Both the position numbers and the translations under genes were made by a program. 64,000 nucleotides of DNA from an uncultured Tenacibaculum sp. (lineage in GTDB: Bacteria; Bacteroidota; Bacteroidia; Flavobacteriales; Flavobacteriaceae): NCBI RefSeq assembly GCF_947504135.1, contig NZ_CANNGG010000003.1, positions 482,191-546,190 of the forward strand, written 5' to 3'. The notes below the pieces were generated by a model. The model saw only the letters and a list, made by a program, of their open reading frames with translations, was not told the DNA's origin and did no database searches. Of the stretch, positions 52,349 to 62,954 are shown piece after piece; position 1 is the stretch's first letter; the number at the start of each line of letters is the position of its first letter.

Positions 52349-52860
52349 TATTTTTTCATTAACACGCCATCTGCTTCAAAAGCATAGGTGTATTTTGGTT
52401 CTATAATTTTTGCTATTTCTTCTTCTGATTTTCCTGCATCTTTAGCATAATGTTTTAATTCATCAACAGAAATCTCAGTAACAAAAGCTTTACCGTTTAC
52501 TACCACTTCTTTATTATCTGCATTTAAAGGCATGAAAAAACCATAATCTTTAAAACGTACCATTGATTCTTGTTCTTCACCTAAATCTAGCTTCATCCAA
52601 CACCCTTTTTTCTTACATACTTCGTTTATTGTTGAAGCAAATTTTACATTTAAAGTATCTCCTGCCTTTAAGTTTTTGAACTTCAATCGCATTTCATCTG
52701 CCGAAATTACATCAGCATCCGTAATCTTTTCTCCAAAAGATGCATATTCTATTTTTTGTACTTCAGTAGCATTTGTAGTAGATTTTTCTTCTTTCTTTTC
52801 AACTTTACATGAACTAAGTGCTACGCTTAAAACCGTAGCAAAAACTAGTAGTCTTTTCAT
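52348..52860 (-). CDS. DUF4920-like lipoprotein
   Basis: MKRLLVFATVLSVALSSCKVEKK, EVCKKKGCWMKLDLGEEQESMVRFKDYGFFMPL. Confidence 0.82.
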   Translation of the reverse strand: MKRLLVFATVLSVALSSCKVEKKEEKSTTNATEVQKIEYASFGEKITDADVISADEMRLKFKNLKAGDTLNVKFASTINEVCKKKGCWMKLDLGEEQESMVRFKDYGFFMPLNADNKEVVVNGKAFVTEISVDELKHYAKDAGKSEEEIAKIIEPKYTYAFEADGVLMKK

Positions 52861-52977
52861 TTTCAAAATTTTAAAATTAATAATCAACAAATATACTTAT
52901 TATTTCTTCAAGCAATAAGCCATCCTAAAACATACCGCTAGATTTTGTATCTTCGTGGCACTTCTAAAAACAACACA

Positions 52978-54027
52978 ATGAATATTGATATTGAGCTTAT
53001 ACAAGAATCGAAAATAGATGCAGTAGATTTTAACAATTTGGCGTTTGGTCGTATTTTTTCTGACCATATGTTAGTTTGTGATTTTAAAGATGGTGAGTGG
53101 AAAACACCTCAAATTATGCCTTACGGACCTATGACTTTTGAGCCTTCGGCTAGAGTTTTTCATTATGGACAAGCTGTTTTTGAAGGAATGAAAGCTTACA
53201 AAGATGATAATGACGACGTTTTCTTATTTCGTCCTGATGAAAACTTTCACAGAATTAATAAGTCTGGAGAACGTTTAGCAATGCCTCCTGTTCCTGAAAA
53301 TGTTTTTATGGAAGGACTAAAAAAGTTATTAGAGATTGACGATGCTTGGATTAAAAAAGGATTTGGAAACTCATTATACATCCGTCCTTTTATTATTGCT
53401 TCTGAAGGAGCTATTTCTGCTTCTCCTGCTGAAGAATACAAATTCATCATCATCTGTTCACCTGCACAATCGTACTATGCTGGAGAAGTTCGCGTTCTTT
53501 TTGCTGAAAAATACAGTCGCTCTGCCGATGGTGGTGTCGGATTTGCTAAAGCAGCAGGTAACTACGCTGCACAGTTTTATCCAACTAGTTTAGCCCATAA
53601 AGAAGGATATCAGCAAATTGTTTGGACAGATGCTAACACACACGAGTATCTTGAAGAAGCAGGTACTATGAACGTTTTCTTTAGAATTGGTGATAAACTT
53701 GTTACCGCACCAACAAGTGATCGTATTTTAGATGGGGTTACCCGTAAATCAATCATTCAACTTGCTCAAGACAATAATATTGAAGTAGAAGTACGAAGAG
53801 TATCAGTTACTGAGGTAAAAGAAGCTGCAAGAAAAGGAGAATTGAAAGAAATTTTTGGTTCTGGTACTGCTGCGGTAATCAACCCTATTAAAGGATTTAA
53901 ACATCAAGATGAAACTTTTGAATTACCTGACATGGAAGATTCATACGCTGCTTTTTTCAAAGAGAAACTACTAGGAATTCAATATAACAAACTGGAAGAC
54001 AAGCATAACTGGAGAGTAAAAATTTAG
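52978..54027 (+). CDS. ilvE: branched-chain-amino-acid aminotransferase
   Basis: MPYGPMTFEPSARVFHYGQAVFEGMKAYK, EEAGTMNVFF; start trimmed to MNIDIELIQ. Confidence 0.95.
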   Translation: MNIDIELIQESKIDAVDFNNLAFGRIFSDHMLVCDFKDGEWKTPQIMPYGPMTFEPSARVFHYGQAVFEGMKAYKDDNDDVFLFRPDENFHRINKSGERLAMPPVPENVFMEGLKKLLEIDDAWIKKGFGNSLYIRPFIIASEGAISASPAEEYKFIIICSPAQSYYAGEVRVLFAEKYSRSADGGVGFAKAAGNYAAQFYPTSLAHKEGYQQIVWTDANTHEYLEEAGTMNVFFRIGDKLVTAPTSDRILDGVTRKSIIQLAQDNNIEVEVRRVSVTEVKEAARKGELKEIFGSGTAAVINPIKGFKHQDETFELPDMEDSYAAFFKEKLLGIQYNKLEDKHNWRVKI

Positions 54028-54094
54028 TTTTTTCATTAAAAAAAGTTATATTAGTGGATAATATTCAATTTTTGAATATAAAAATCTAAATAAA

Positions 54095-55096
54095 ATGAGA
54101 AATATAGTACCAGCATTATTATCTATAGGAATTGGTTTTGCTATTTCTTTTTTTGGTTTACAAAGTTACTCGAACTCTCTATCGGGTAAACCTGTTTTCG
54201 CTATAAACGAAACCGTAGACACCCAAGAAGAAACACAACTTCCTGAAGAGGAAGAAACAACTGACACTGAAAATACGCAACAAGAAATTAGCGCGGATAT
54301 TAATGAGGAAACCCCTTCTATTGAAGAAACTATCCCTGAAGAGGATACTCATGAAAACATAGATGAAGGAGAAGAAGCTGTCGAAGTTAAAGCAACTACT
54401 TCAACTTCTTACGACTCTAGTAATATTCAAAAGAGTTTTGATAATTGGGAAGCTTATACAAAAGACAATATCGATTTAATGTCTACTTTTACTCCTTTAG
54501 ATGAAAAAGGAGCTACTATCGAAAAAGGTATTTTCCTAACATTATTACGTACTGGTGCTTATATTCCTATTAAATCTGTAAAAGAAGAAAAAATACAATA
54601 CCAACTTACGAATATCGAAAGTACTTCTGATGAAAAAATAAAGAAGTCTATTACTAGTAAGGCTGCTATAGCACACCAATATTTTAAAATGGAGGGGAAA
54701 AAACTTCCAGATTATAATTTTGTTGACCTAGAGGGGAAAGCACATAATAAAGCTGACACAAAAGGAAAGTTATTAGTCATTAAATGTTGGTTTATTACCT
54801 GTAAAGTATGTGTAGAAGAGTTCCCAGAATTAAATGATTTAGTAGACAAATACAAAAATGAAAAGATTGAATTTGTTAGTTTAGCTTTTGATAAAAAGGA
54901 CGAATTAATTGAGTTTTTAGAAACTAAAGAGTTTAAATACCCAACTATTCCTGAGCAAAAGGATTACATGGCTAAAAAATTAAAGGTTAAGCAATACCCT
55001 ACACACTTAATTATTGATTCTAACGGTGTTATCATTAAAATGGTTAATAATGTTAAAACATTAACATCAGAATTAGAAAGAATTATGGGTAAATAA
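54095..55096 (+). CDS. TlpA/AhpC-type thioredoxin-like protein with acidic linker
   Basis: LPDYNFVDLEGK..LLVIKCWFITCKVCVEEFPELNDL; N-terminal TM then Glu/Thr-rich region. Confidence 0.85.
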   Translation: MRNIVPALLSIGIGFAISFFGLQSYSNSLSGKPVFAINETVDTQEETQLPEEEETTDTENTQQEISADINEETPSIEETIPEEDTHENIDEGEEAVEVKATTSTSYDSSNIQKSFDNWEAYTKDNIDLMSTFTPLDEKGATIEKGIFLTLLRTGAYIPIKSVKEEKIQYQLTNIESTSDEKIKKSITSKAAIAHQYFKMEGKKLPDYNFVDLEGKAHNKADTKGKLLVIKCWFITCKVCVEEFPELNDLVDKYKNEKIEFVSLAFDKKDELIEFLETKEFKYPTIPEQKDYMAKKLKVKQYPTHLIIDSNGVIIKMVNNVKTLTSELERIMGK

Positions 55097-55114
55097 CTAT
55101 AGAATACAAAATGT

Positions 55115-55146
55115 AAAAAAAAGCTCCTCTTTTGAGGAGCTTTTTT
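55115..55146. terminator. bidirectional intrinsic terminator
   Basis: AAAAAAAAGCTCCTCTTTTGAGGAGCTTTTTT. Confidence 0.8.
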
Positions 55147-55531
55147 ATTTATCTAAAATTTCTTTAATATTTGGTTTGAAGTAATTTGGGCCTTTAAGCA
55201 CCTTGCCATCTTCACGATAAATTGGCTTTCCATCTTCTCCTAACTTACTCATATTACTTCGTTGAATTTCATTAAACACTTCTTCAATTTTGTGTTGCAT
55301 TCCGTGTTCAATAATAGTTCCGCATAAAATATACAGCATATCTCCCAAGGCATCAGCAACCTCAACTAAATCATTGTTTTGTGCTGCTTCTAAGTATTCT
55401 TCATTTTCTTCTTTCATTAAATTGTATCGAAGTAGGTTTCGTTCCTCGCTAATGTTAGCTGTTGGTTCATTTTTGATTCCTAACCCGAAAGCTGTATGAA
55501 ATTCGTGTACTGCCGCTATTCTTTTCTTCAT
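55145..55531 (-). CDS. MazG-like nucleoside triphosphate pyrophosphohydrolase
   Basis: LMKEENEEYLEAAQNNDLVEVADALGDMLYILCG. Confidence 0.87.
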   Translation of the reverse strand: MKKRIAAVHEFHTAFGLGIKNEPTANISEERNLLRYNLMKEENEEYLEAAQNNDLVEVADALGDMLYILCGTIIEHGMQHKIEEVFNEIQRSNMSKLGEDGKPIYREDGKVLKGPNYFKPNIKEILDK

Positions 55532-55659
55532 TGTAATTAACCTATTTTATATTTGTTTATGTTGCTTTTTCTGACACATGAACTAGAATCAAAAATAATT
55601 GCTGTTTTAGTTTTCTCCATTCTAAAATCATTCTTTAACTTTGCTAAAAATACAATTTT

Positions 55660-55872
55660 ATGTTTATACTTATTGCTGCTAAAATGTTTACTACAGGCAG
55701 AATCATTTTTGCTAGTTTATTTGTAATAGCTTTTATTATTTTGATGTTTTTTAGCTACAAAAAAGACGCTAAAAACAATAAGAAATACTACCAAAATGCA
55801 GCTATTTATGTAGCAATAGGGATTGCAGTAGTAATTGCACTGTTGTTTTTATCAAAGCTACTAACAAAATAG
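55660..55872 (+). CDS. small two-TM protein
   Basis: 70 aa ORF with two hydrophobic segments. Confidence 0.6.
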   Translation: MFILIAAKMFTTGRIIFASLFVIAFIILMFFSYKKDAKNNKKYYQNAAIYVAIGIAVVIALLFLSKLLTK

Positions 55873-55901
55873 CACAACCTTTTTAGGTTCCATTATAAAA
55901 C

Positions 55902-55936
55902 AAAAAAACCGATTCTTTTCAGAATCGGTTTTTATT
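55902..55936. terminator. bidirectional intrinsic terminator
   Basis: AAAAAAACCGATTCTTTTCAGAATCGGTTTTTATT. Confidence 0.8.
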
Positions 55937-55954
55937 ATTTAGTCTTTAAACTTC

Positions 55955-57988
55955 TTAATTTTTTATCGGTAAGAAATTATAGTTTTTAGCGTAGAAGTTC
56001 ATTTGCTCTTCAAACGTTTCTGGTTGCGTAATTTTAATATCGGTAATATTTCCTTCAGTATCAGTTACTGGCTCTAATACTGGATTTACAAATCCGCTAT
56101 AAGGAGCTGATGTAAATTGAGCATTACGATCTAAAACTTCTTTATGAATATCTTGATCTACTTTTACTCCGTAACCTTCAACTAATGCTTTTGCCGCTTC
56201 AAAATCTCCTTCAGATTTAATTCTTTGTGTTTCTTTTAATAAACGTCCGAAAATTTCACGAAGCTTCTCATAATCGTTAATATTATAAAAAGTTTTTCCA
56301 TCTCTGGTAACTTTTTCAATTACATTATCTTTCGCTCCTTGCTCAAAAGCCCAAGCTGAAACCCATTGACGGTTTACCATGTGATCTTCTTCAATATCGT
56401 CTCCTAAATTGATTCTGATTAACTGTGTCATTAATCCGTTTCTGATGTACCCGTCATAAGCAGCTTTTCCTACTTTTTGCCAATCATCAACTAATCCTAA
56501 TTCTTGTAATTTAGGATCCATTAAGTAATAAAGTCCAACTAAATCTGCTCTACCCTCTTCCATTGTAGAAGCGTAGTTTTTCAAAGTTTCTTTTGGTTGA
56601 CCAACTCCGTCGTTAATTACACCTGAAGCATGCCCAATTACCTCGTGTAATGCTGTGTGTAGTTTGTCAGCTAATTTACCATATTTAATCTCTAAATCAA
56701 TTTCTTCTTGATCGTTAGCAAACTCTTTTAAACGTCCTGTTCCTCCAGCATTGTTATAAGAACCTATAATATTTCCTAACGATACTGATTTAGAACCATG
56801 TTGTTGACGAATCCAGTTATTGTTTGGTAAGTTCACTCCAATTGGAGTACTAGGAGATGCATCTCCTGCCTCACCAGCAACATTTACTGTTTTATAAGAA
56901 ACCCCAACTACGTTTTCTTTTTTATGTGCTGGATCTAACGGAGCATTATCCTCAAACCATTGTGCATTGTCTGATAATACCTTCATCTTTTTAGACATAT
57001 CAAAGTCTTTGATTTGTACAATTGTTTCGTACGAACCTCTATATCCTTTAGGATCATTATACACTTCAATAAAACCATTAATCCAATCAATATTTCCTTC
57101 GGTAGATTCAACCCAAGCAATAGCATACTCATCCCAAGTATGTAAATCTCCTGTTTTATAGTATTCGATTAATAACTCTAAGGTTTTTGCTTGCTTTTCA
57201 TTTTCTGCTACTTCTTTAGCTTTTTCTAACCACTCAATAATTTTATCGATTGCTTGTCCGTACATTCCACCAGACTTCCAAACTTTCTCTACTAATTTTC
57301 CGTCTTCACGAACCAACTTAGAGTTTAATCCTGCTTCAATTGGTTGATCTTTTGGCCCTTTATCCGCTTTCGCGTAAAAGTCTTCTACATCTTTACTTGT
57401 AATATCTGCTCCGTAAAAGTTTACTGCAGATGCTAATACATTATCTACTCCAGCTTTTTTGTTTACTTTTTTAGCATCTTTATCGTTAAAAATAACCTCT
57501 AAAGCTTCTGCAGATAACTCAGTGTTAGTTTCTTTTAATAACGATTCAAAATATTCTTTAGAAAATTCAGGTTTTAACTTATCGTTAGAATAGTGGTGGT
57601 GAATTCCATTTGAAAACCATACACGTTTTAAATAGGTAGTGAATGCTTTAAACTCTTCACTCTCTTTATCACCTTTAAAGTTATTGTTAATATTTTCTAA
57701 AGCTGCTCTAATTTCAAGGTTATGACGGTAGTTTTGATCCCACATAATATCACGACCAGACAAACCAGCTTGCGTTAAATAATACACTAACTTTTTTTCT
57801 TTTAGTGTTAACTCATCAAAACCAGGAATTTGATAACGTAGTACTTTTATATCAGCAAATTGCTCAACAACATATTCAAACTCTTTTGCTTTTTTTTCAG
57901 CTACTTTAGGCTCTTTTTTGGCTTCTGTTCCGCATGAAGTTAATACTCCAGCTGCAACAACTGCACAAAGCATTTGTTTTAGTTTCAT
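55955..57988 (-). CDS. dipeptidyl peptidase III-like (M49) metallopeptidase, lipoprotein
   Basis: HTALHEVIGHASGV and EEGRADLVGLYYL zinc motifs. Confidence 0.88.
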   Translation of the reverse strand: MKLKQMLCAVVAAGVLTSCGTEAKKEPKVAEKKAKEFEYVVEQFADIKVLRYQIPGFDELTLKEKKLVYYLTQAGLSGRDIMWDQNYRHNLEIRAALENINNNFKGDKESEEFKAFTTYLKRVWFSNGIHHHYSNDKLKPEFSKEYFESLLKETNTELSAEALEVIFNDKDAKKVNKKAGVDNVLASAVNFYGADITSKDVEDFYAKADKGPKDQPIEAGLNSKLVREDGKLVEKVWKSGGMYGQAIDKIIEWLEKAKEVAENEKQAKTLELLIEYYKTGDLHTWDEYAIAWVESTEGNIDWINGFIEVYNDPKGYRGSYETIVQIKDFDMSKKMKVLSDNAQWFEDNAPLDPAHKKENVVGVSYKTVNVAGEAGDASPSTPIGVNLPNNNWIRQQHGSKSVSLGNIIGSYNNAGGTGRLKEFANDQEEIDLEIKYGKLADKLHTALHEVIGHASGVINDGVGQPKETLKNYASTMEEGRADLVGLYYLMDPKLQELGLVDDWQKVGKAAYDGYIRNGLMTQLIRINLGDDIEEDHMVNRQWVSAWAFEQGAKDNVIEKVTRDGKTFYNINDYEKLREIFGRLLKETQRIKSEGDFEAAKALVEGYGVKVDQDIHKEVLDRNAQFTSAPYSGFVNPVLEPVTDTEGNITDIKITQPETFEEQMNFYAKNYNFLPIKN

Positions 57989-58036
57989 TTATAATAATAT
58001 TTAGTTTATTTTTTTGGAAGGATAAAATTACGAAAT

Positions 58037-58597
58037 TTAAACTTCATGATATCGGAAACAGTCGGTTGTATGGTCGTTTACCATCCCCGTAGCCTGCATA
58101 TGCGCATAAATTACTGTTGAACCTACAAACTTAAATCCTCGTTTTTTTAAATCTTTTGAAATCGCGTCAGAAAGCTCTGTTGTTGCCGGTACTTCTTCTC
58201 TCTTTTCAAACTTATTCACTATCGGTTGTCCATTAGTAAAAGCCCAAATATATTTTGAAAACGTGCCAAACTCTTCTTGTACTTTCATAAAAGCCTGAGC
58301 ATTGGTTATAGTCGCTTTTATCTTTAATTTATTTCTTATAATTCCAGCATCTTGAAGCAATTCTTTATATTTGTCTTCAGAGTATTTTGCTATTTTTTTA
58401 TAGTCGAAATTATCAAATGCCTTTCTAAAGTTTTCTCTTTTCTTCAAAACTGTAATCCAACTCAAACCTGCTTGGAAAGTTTCTAATATTAAAAACTCAA
58501 ACAGCTTATCATCATCATATACAGGCACTCCCCATTCATTATCGTGATACTCAATATATAGTGGATCATCACTAACCCAAAAACATCTTTTCTTCAT
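58037..58597 (-). CDS. tag: DNA-3-methyladenine glycosylase I
   Basis: CFWVSDDPLYIEYHDNEWGVPVYDD, FQAGLSWITVLKKRENFRKAFDNFD. Confidence 0.95.
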   Translation of the reverse strand: MKKRCFWVSDDPLYIEYHDNEWGVPVYDDDKLFEFLILETFQAGLSWITVLKKRENFRKAFDNFDYKKIAKYSEDKYKELLQDAGIIRNKLKIKATITNAQAFMKVQEEFGTFSKYIWAFTNGQPIVNKFEKREEVPATTELSDAISKDLKKRGFKFVGSTVIYAHMQATGMVNDHTTDCFRYHEV

Positions 58598-58696
58598 TTT
58601 CTATTGTTTAATGCTGAAAATTACTGTTAAACAAATTAAAAATCAATAAAAAATGGAATAATTTTTGCGCCTTTATAATTACAAATCACACTGATT

Positions 58697-59122
58697 ATGA
58701 AAACCTTACAACATACTCTTTTTCTTAGTATTATTGGAATTATGATATGGGCTTGCAGTTCCTCGCCTATAAAAAATACTTCTAAAGAGGAACCAGTTGT
58801 AATTGCTAATGATAGTTTAGAATATGAAATTATAATTATAGACCCTGGTTTTACTACCTATTTAAACAGCATTGCTAAACCCGAAGGATTTTATTCACAA
58901 CAATACCTCGAAAATAAAAATCGTTTGTATGTTATTACATGGAATTACCGAGCACAAAATCCACTACAATTCAATCCTAATATTTATGAAAATGTAATTG
59001 ATTACAGTCCGCATATTGATTATGGTTACGAAGTAAACTACAAATTATTCAATTATTTTGAATTTGCTCAACGTAAATACAAGATGAGTTTAGGAGCTGG
59101 ATCAACTCGATTTAATAGGTGA
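58697..59122 (+). CDS. DUF6146-like lipoprotein
   Basis: Lipobox IWACSSSP, DPGFTTYLNSIAKPEGFYSQQYLENKNRLYVITWNYR. Confidence 0.7.
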   Translation: MKTLQHTLFLSIIGIMIWACSSSPIKNTSKEEPVVIANDSLEYEIIIIDPGFTTYLNSIAKPEGFYSQQYLENKNRLYVITWNYRAQNPLQFNPNIYENVIDYSPHIDYGYEVNYKLFNYFEFAQRKYKMSLGAGSTRFNR

Positions 59123-59186
59123 TTTTTACTCAAAAAAGCATTTTTGTAAAAACTGTATATTTGCTCAAAAAAATTAATCATACAAC

Positions 59187-60932
59187 ATGAAGTTTTTAAG
59201 AAATTTACTTGCCTCTGTTCTAGGCTTTTTCATTGCCCTATTTTTACTGTTTGTATTCTTTTTTGCTATAGCTGCTTTTGTAGGAGCTGAAGAAAAAATT
59301 GTTGTAAAATCAAACTCAGTTTTAGAATTAGACTTATCAACCCCTATTAAAGATTATGCTCCAAAAGAAGACAATCCTATTGCTGAAGCTCTAGAACTAA
59401 CAGATGAAAAATTGGCTTTAAACAAAATTATCAACGCTATTGAAAATGCAAAAACTGATGATAAAATAAAAGGAATAAGTATTAAAACATCTTTTGTTAA
59501 TGCTGGTATTGCCCAAACGCAAGCCATTAGAAATAAATTAGAAGAATTTAAAGAAAGTGGTAAATTCATATATGCATACAACGACATTTATACTCAAAAA
59601 AATTATTACCTAAGCTCTGTTGCTGACAGTTTATTCTTAAACCCGGTTGGGGCTATCGATTTTAGCGGTTTATCAACTGAAATTTTATATTTCAAAGATT
59701 TTGAAGATAAATACGGTATTAAAATGGAAGTTGTTCGCCACGGTAAATATAAAAGTGCCGTTGAACCATTTTTAGAAAATAAAATGAGTGATGCAAATCG
59801 CGAGCAGACTACCTCTTTCTTAAAATCAATTTGGTCAGAAATCACTGAAGATATTAGCAATAGTAGAAACATTTCAATTGAAGAATTAAATACTATTGCT
59901 GATAACTCTAACGGAAGAAATGTTACTGTTGCAAAAGAAAACAATTTAATTGATGCTTCTATTTACGAAGATGAATACGAAGAAAAATTAGCTATGGGGT
60001 CTGACAAGAAACTAAATACTATTTCTATTGAAGACTACATAAACTCTGGAAAAGGAAGAATTTCTTCTACTGCTAAAGATAAAATCGCCGTGATTTATGC
60101 ACAAGGTGATATTGTGTATGGAAAAGGAAGCGAAGACTATATCGGACAAGGAATTATAAACAAAGCTATCAGAAAAGCCCGAAAAGATGATAATGTAAAA
60201 GCTATCGTTCTTCGCGTAAATTCTCCTGGTGGTAGTGCTTTAGCCTCTGAATTAATTTGGCGTGAACTAGAATTAACAAAAAAAGAAAAACCTTTAGTAG
60301 TTTCTATGGGTAACTATGCAGCTTCTGGAGGTTACTATATTGCTTGTAATGCTAACAAAATTATTGCAGAACCTACTACAATTACAGGATCTATTGGAGT
60401 TTTTGGAGCCATTCCTAACTTTAGTCAGTTTACCGATAATATTGGTATCAATGCAGAACAAGTCTCTACTAACAACAGTGCTTCTTATAGTGTTTTTGAG
60501 CCAATGAACCAGAAATTCTACGATGTAACTAAAGAAGGTGTTGAACAAATCTACACTACTTTTGTTAACCGTGTTTCTGCAGGGCGTAACATGACTTTTG
60601 AGCAGGTAAACGAAATTGCACAAGGTAGAGTTTGGACTGGTAAAGAAGCTATTGAGAATGGCTTAGTAGATCAATTAGGAGGATTAAATGACGCTATTAA
60701 AGTTGCCGCTGAATTAGCTGAAGTTGAAAATTATAGAGTTCGTAACTATCCTCACTACAAAACTGATTTAAAGGATGCTTTACAAATGAATCCTTTTATG
60801 AAAGCTTCTAAAGAAGAAATTTTAAAAGAAACAATGGGTGATGAAAACTATCAGCTATACAACAACATTCATAAAATGAAAAACCTAGAAGGAATTCAAG
60901 CTAGAATACCTTTTATATTTCAAGTGAAGTAA
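59187..60932 (+). CDS. sppA: signal peptide peptidase SppA, 67 kDa type
   Basis: VRHGKYKSAVEPF, VNSPGGSALASELIWRE, AASGGYYIA. Confidence 0.95.
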   Translation: MKFLRNLLASVLGFFIALFLLFVFFFAIAAFVGAEEKIVVKSNSVLELDLSTPIKDYAPKEDNPIAEALELTDEKLALNKIINAIENAKTDDKIKGISIKTSFVNAGIAQTQAIRNKLEEFKESGKFIYAYNDIYTQKNYYLSSVADSLFLNPVGAIDFSGLSTEILYFKDFEDKYGIKMEVVRHGKYKSAVEPFLENKMSDANREQTTSFLKSIWSEITEDISNSRNISIEELNTIADNSNGRNVTVAKENNLIDASIYEDEYEEKLAMGSDKKLNTISIEDYINSGKGRISSTAKDKIAVIYAQGDIVYGKGSEDYIGQGIINKAIRKARKDDNVKAIVLRVNSPGGSALASELIWRELELTKKEKPLVVSMGNYAASGGYYIACNANKIIAEPTTITGSIGVFGAIPNFSQFTDNIGINAEQVSTNNSASYSVFEPMNQKFYDVTKEGVEQIYTTFVNRVSAGRNMTFEQVNEIAQGRVWTGKEAIENGLVDQLGGLNDAIKVAAELAEVENYRVRNYPHYKTDLKDALQMNPFMKASKEEILKETMGDENYQLYNNIHKMKNLEGIQARIPFIFQVK

Positions 60933-60971
60933 AAAAGCAAAGCCTCGACAATGTCGAGGCTTTGCTTTTTT
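60931..60971. terminator. bidirectional terminator between convergent sppA and metK
   Basis: AAAAAAGCAAAGCCTCGACAATGTCGAGGCTTTGCTTTTTT. Confidence 0.85.
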
Positions 60972-60992
60972 AATAGTTTATCGTTTCGTTTA

Positions 60993-62246
60993 TTACAAAC
61001 CGAAACTCTCTTTTACTTTAGACACATAATCTAATTTTTCCCAAGTAAATAACTCTACATCTAGCGTTATACTTTCTCCATTAGGTTGTGTAAACGTTTT
61101 AGAAACTACTTCATTTGTACGTCCCATGTGTCCGTAAGCTGCAGTTTCGCTATATATTGGATTACGTAATTTTAAACGATCTTCAATAGCGTGTGGACGC
61201 ATATCAAAAATTTCAGAAACTTTTTGAGCAATTTCTCCATCAGTTAAATCAACTTTTGAAGTTCCGTAAGTGTCTACAAAAATACCCATCGGCTCTACTA
61301 CTCCAATTGCGTATGATACTTGAACTAATACCTCATCAGCAACTCCAGCAGCTACTAAATTCTTTGCGACATGACGTGTTGCATAAGCTGCAGAACGATC
61401 TACTTTACTTGGATCTTTTCCTGAAAATGCTCCACCGCCATGTGCTCCTTTTCCTCCGTACGTATCAACAATAATCTTACGACCTGTTAACCCTGTATCT
61501 CCATGAGGTCCTCCAATTACAAACTTTCCAGTTGGATTAATATGATATTTAATATCATTATTAAACAACGCTTGAATTTCAGGAGTTAATTGTGCTTTAA
61601 CTCTAGGAATTAAAATCTCAACAATATCTTTTCTAATTTTTGCTAACATCGTTTCGTCATCAGCAAAATCATCGTGCTGTGTAGAAACAACAATTGCTTC
61701 AATACGTTGTGGTACATTATCATCAGAATACTCAATAGTTACCTGACTCTTAGCATCTGGACGTAAATAAGTAATTTCTTTGTTTTCTCTACGAATAGCA
61801 GCTAATTCCTTTAAGATCATGTGCGATAAATCTAACGCTAACGGCATATAATGCTCTGTTTCGTTAGTTGCATACCCAAACATCATACCTTGGTCTCCTG
61901 CACCTTGCTCTTCCTTTGAAGCTCTATCTACTCCACGGTTAATATCGTCTGATTGTTCATGAATTGCTGATAAAACTCCACAAGAATTTCCATCAAACAT
62001 GTATTCTCCTTTAGTATAACCAATTTTATTGATTACTTCACGAGCTATTTTTTGAACATCTAAATAGGTTGATGACTTTACCTCTCCAGCCAATACAACC
62101 TGACCTGTAGTTACTAAAGTTTCACAAGCAACCTTAGATTGTGGGTCAAATGCTAAAAAATTATCTATTAAAGCGTCAGAAATTTGATCTGCTACTTTAT
62201 CTGGATGTCCTTCAGAAACACTTTCCGAAGTAAAAAAATATGACAT
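60993..62246 (-). CDS. metK: S-adenosylmethionine synthetase
   Basis: [52 protein letters not shown]. Confidence 0.98.
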   Translation of the reverse strand: MSYFFTSESVSEGHPDKVADQISDALIDNFLAFDPQSKVACETLVTTGQVVLAGEVKSSTYLDVQKIAREVINKIGYTKGEYMFDGNSCGVLSAIHEQSDDINRGVDRASKEEQGAGDQGMMFGYATNETEHYMPLALDLSHMILKELAAIRRENKEITYLRPDAKSQVTIEYSDDNVPQRIEAIVVSTQHDDFADDETMLAKIRKDIVEILIPRVKAQLTPEIQALFNNDIKYHINPTGKFVIGGPHGDTGLTGRKIIVDTYGGKGAHGGGAFSGKDPSKVDRSAAYATRHVAKNLVAAGVADEVLVQVSYAIGVVEPMGIFVDTYGTSKVDLTDGEIAQKVSEIFDMRPHAIEDRLKLRNPIYSETAAYGHMGRTNEVVSKTFTQPNGESITLDVELFTWEKLDYVSKVKESFGL

Positions 62247-62310
62247 AAAAACTTCTTTTTAAATTAATTAAAAGAAAAAACTTGAATTGCTAGGTCGCTA
62301 AAAGGAGTAG

Positions 62311-62375
62311 AAAATTACTGCTTTAGCATTTTTATTCTGAACTATTGTTCATTGAGGTTGCAATCAGTCAAATTT
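62311..62375 (-). promoter_or_regulatory. SAM-II-like (long-loop) riboswitch candidate upstream of metK
   Basis: Minus strand GACTGATTGCAACCTCAATGAACAATAGTTCAGAATAAAAATGCTAAAGCAGTAA; GATTGCAACC and GCTAAAG conserved-looking core plus TGAAC/GTTCA hairpin, downstream of a TATAACTTTG promoter. Confidence 0.65.
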
Positions 62376-62567
62376 TTCCTCAAATAAATATTGGTGCAAA
62401 GTTATAGATTATTTTACACACATAAAAACAAACTAAGCTATAAAAAAATAGAAAGTATTGATACTATGATAATAAAAAGTAATTTTTATAAAATGGCATT
62501 GGAAAAATATTTGCTTACTTTTGTGGTGTACAAAGTAAGATAATAACTTAGATAAAACATATATAAA

Positions 62568-62885
62568 ATGGCATTAGAAATTACAGATGCTTCTTTCGAA
62601 GAAGTAGTATTAAAATCTGACAAACCAGTATTAGTAGACTTTTGGGCAGCTTGGTGCGGACCATGTAGAATGGTGTCTCCTATCGTTGATGAAATCAGTA
62701 GCGAGTATGAAGGAAAAGCTGTTGTTGGTAAAGTAGACGTAGACGCAAACCAAGAATTTGCTGCTAAGTATGGTGTAAGAAACATCCCAACTGTATTAAT
62801 TTTCAAAAACGGAGAAGTTGTAGACAAGCAAGTTGGTGCTGCTCCTAAAAAAGCTTATACAGATAAAATTGATGCTGCTTTATAA
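62568..62885 (+). CDS. trxA: thioredoxin
   Basis: VDFWAAWCGPCRMVSPI. Confidence 0.97.
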   Translation: MALEITDASFEEVVLKSDKPVLVDFWAAWCGPCRMVSPIVDEISSEYEGKAVVGKVDVDANQEFAAKYGVRNIPTVLIFKNGEVVDKQVGAAPKKAYTDKIDAAL

Positions 62886-62907
62886 AAAGTATTTCAATTC
62901 ATCTCAT

Positions 62908-62940
62908 AAAAAAGGTTTGGCTATTGCTAAACCTTTTGTT
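62908..62940 (+). terminator. intrinsic terminator after trxA
   Basis: AAAAAAGGTTTGGCTATTGCTAAACCTTTTGTT. Confidence 0.65.
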
Positions 62941-62954
62941 ATTTTCGGTACTGT

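Noticed and set aside
62341-62356. ACTATTGTTCATTGAG resembling the TG heptamer array near ruvC
   Set aside because: Belongs to the metK leader hairpin (TGAAC/GTTCA); no continued 7-bp phase.
62486-62827. 113 aa minus-strand ORF over trxA
   Set aside because: Antisense shadow of thioredoxin, no supporting features.
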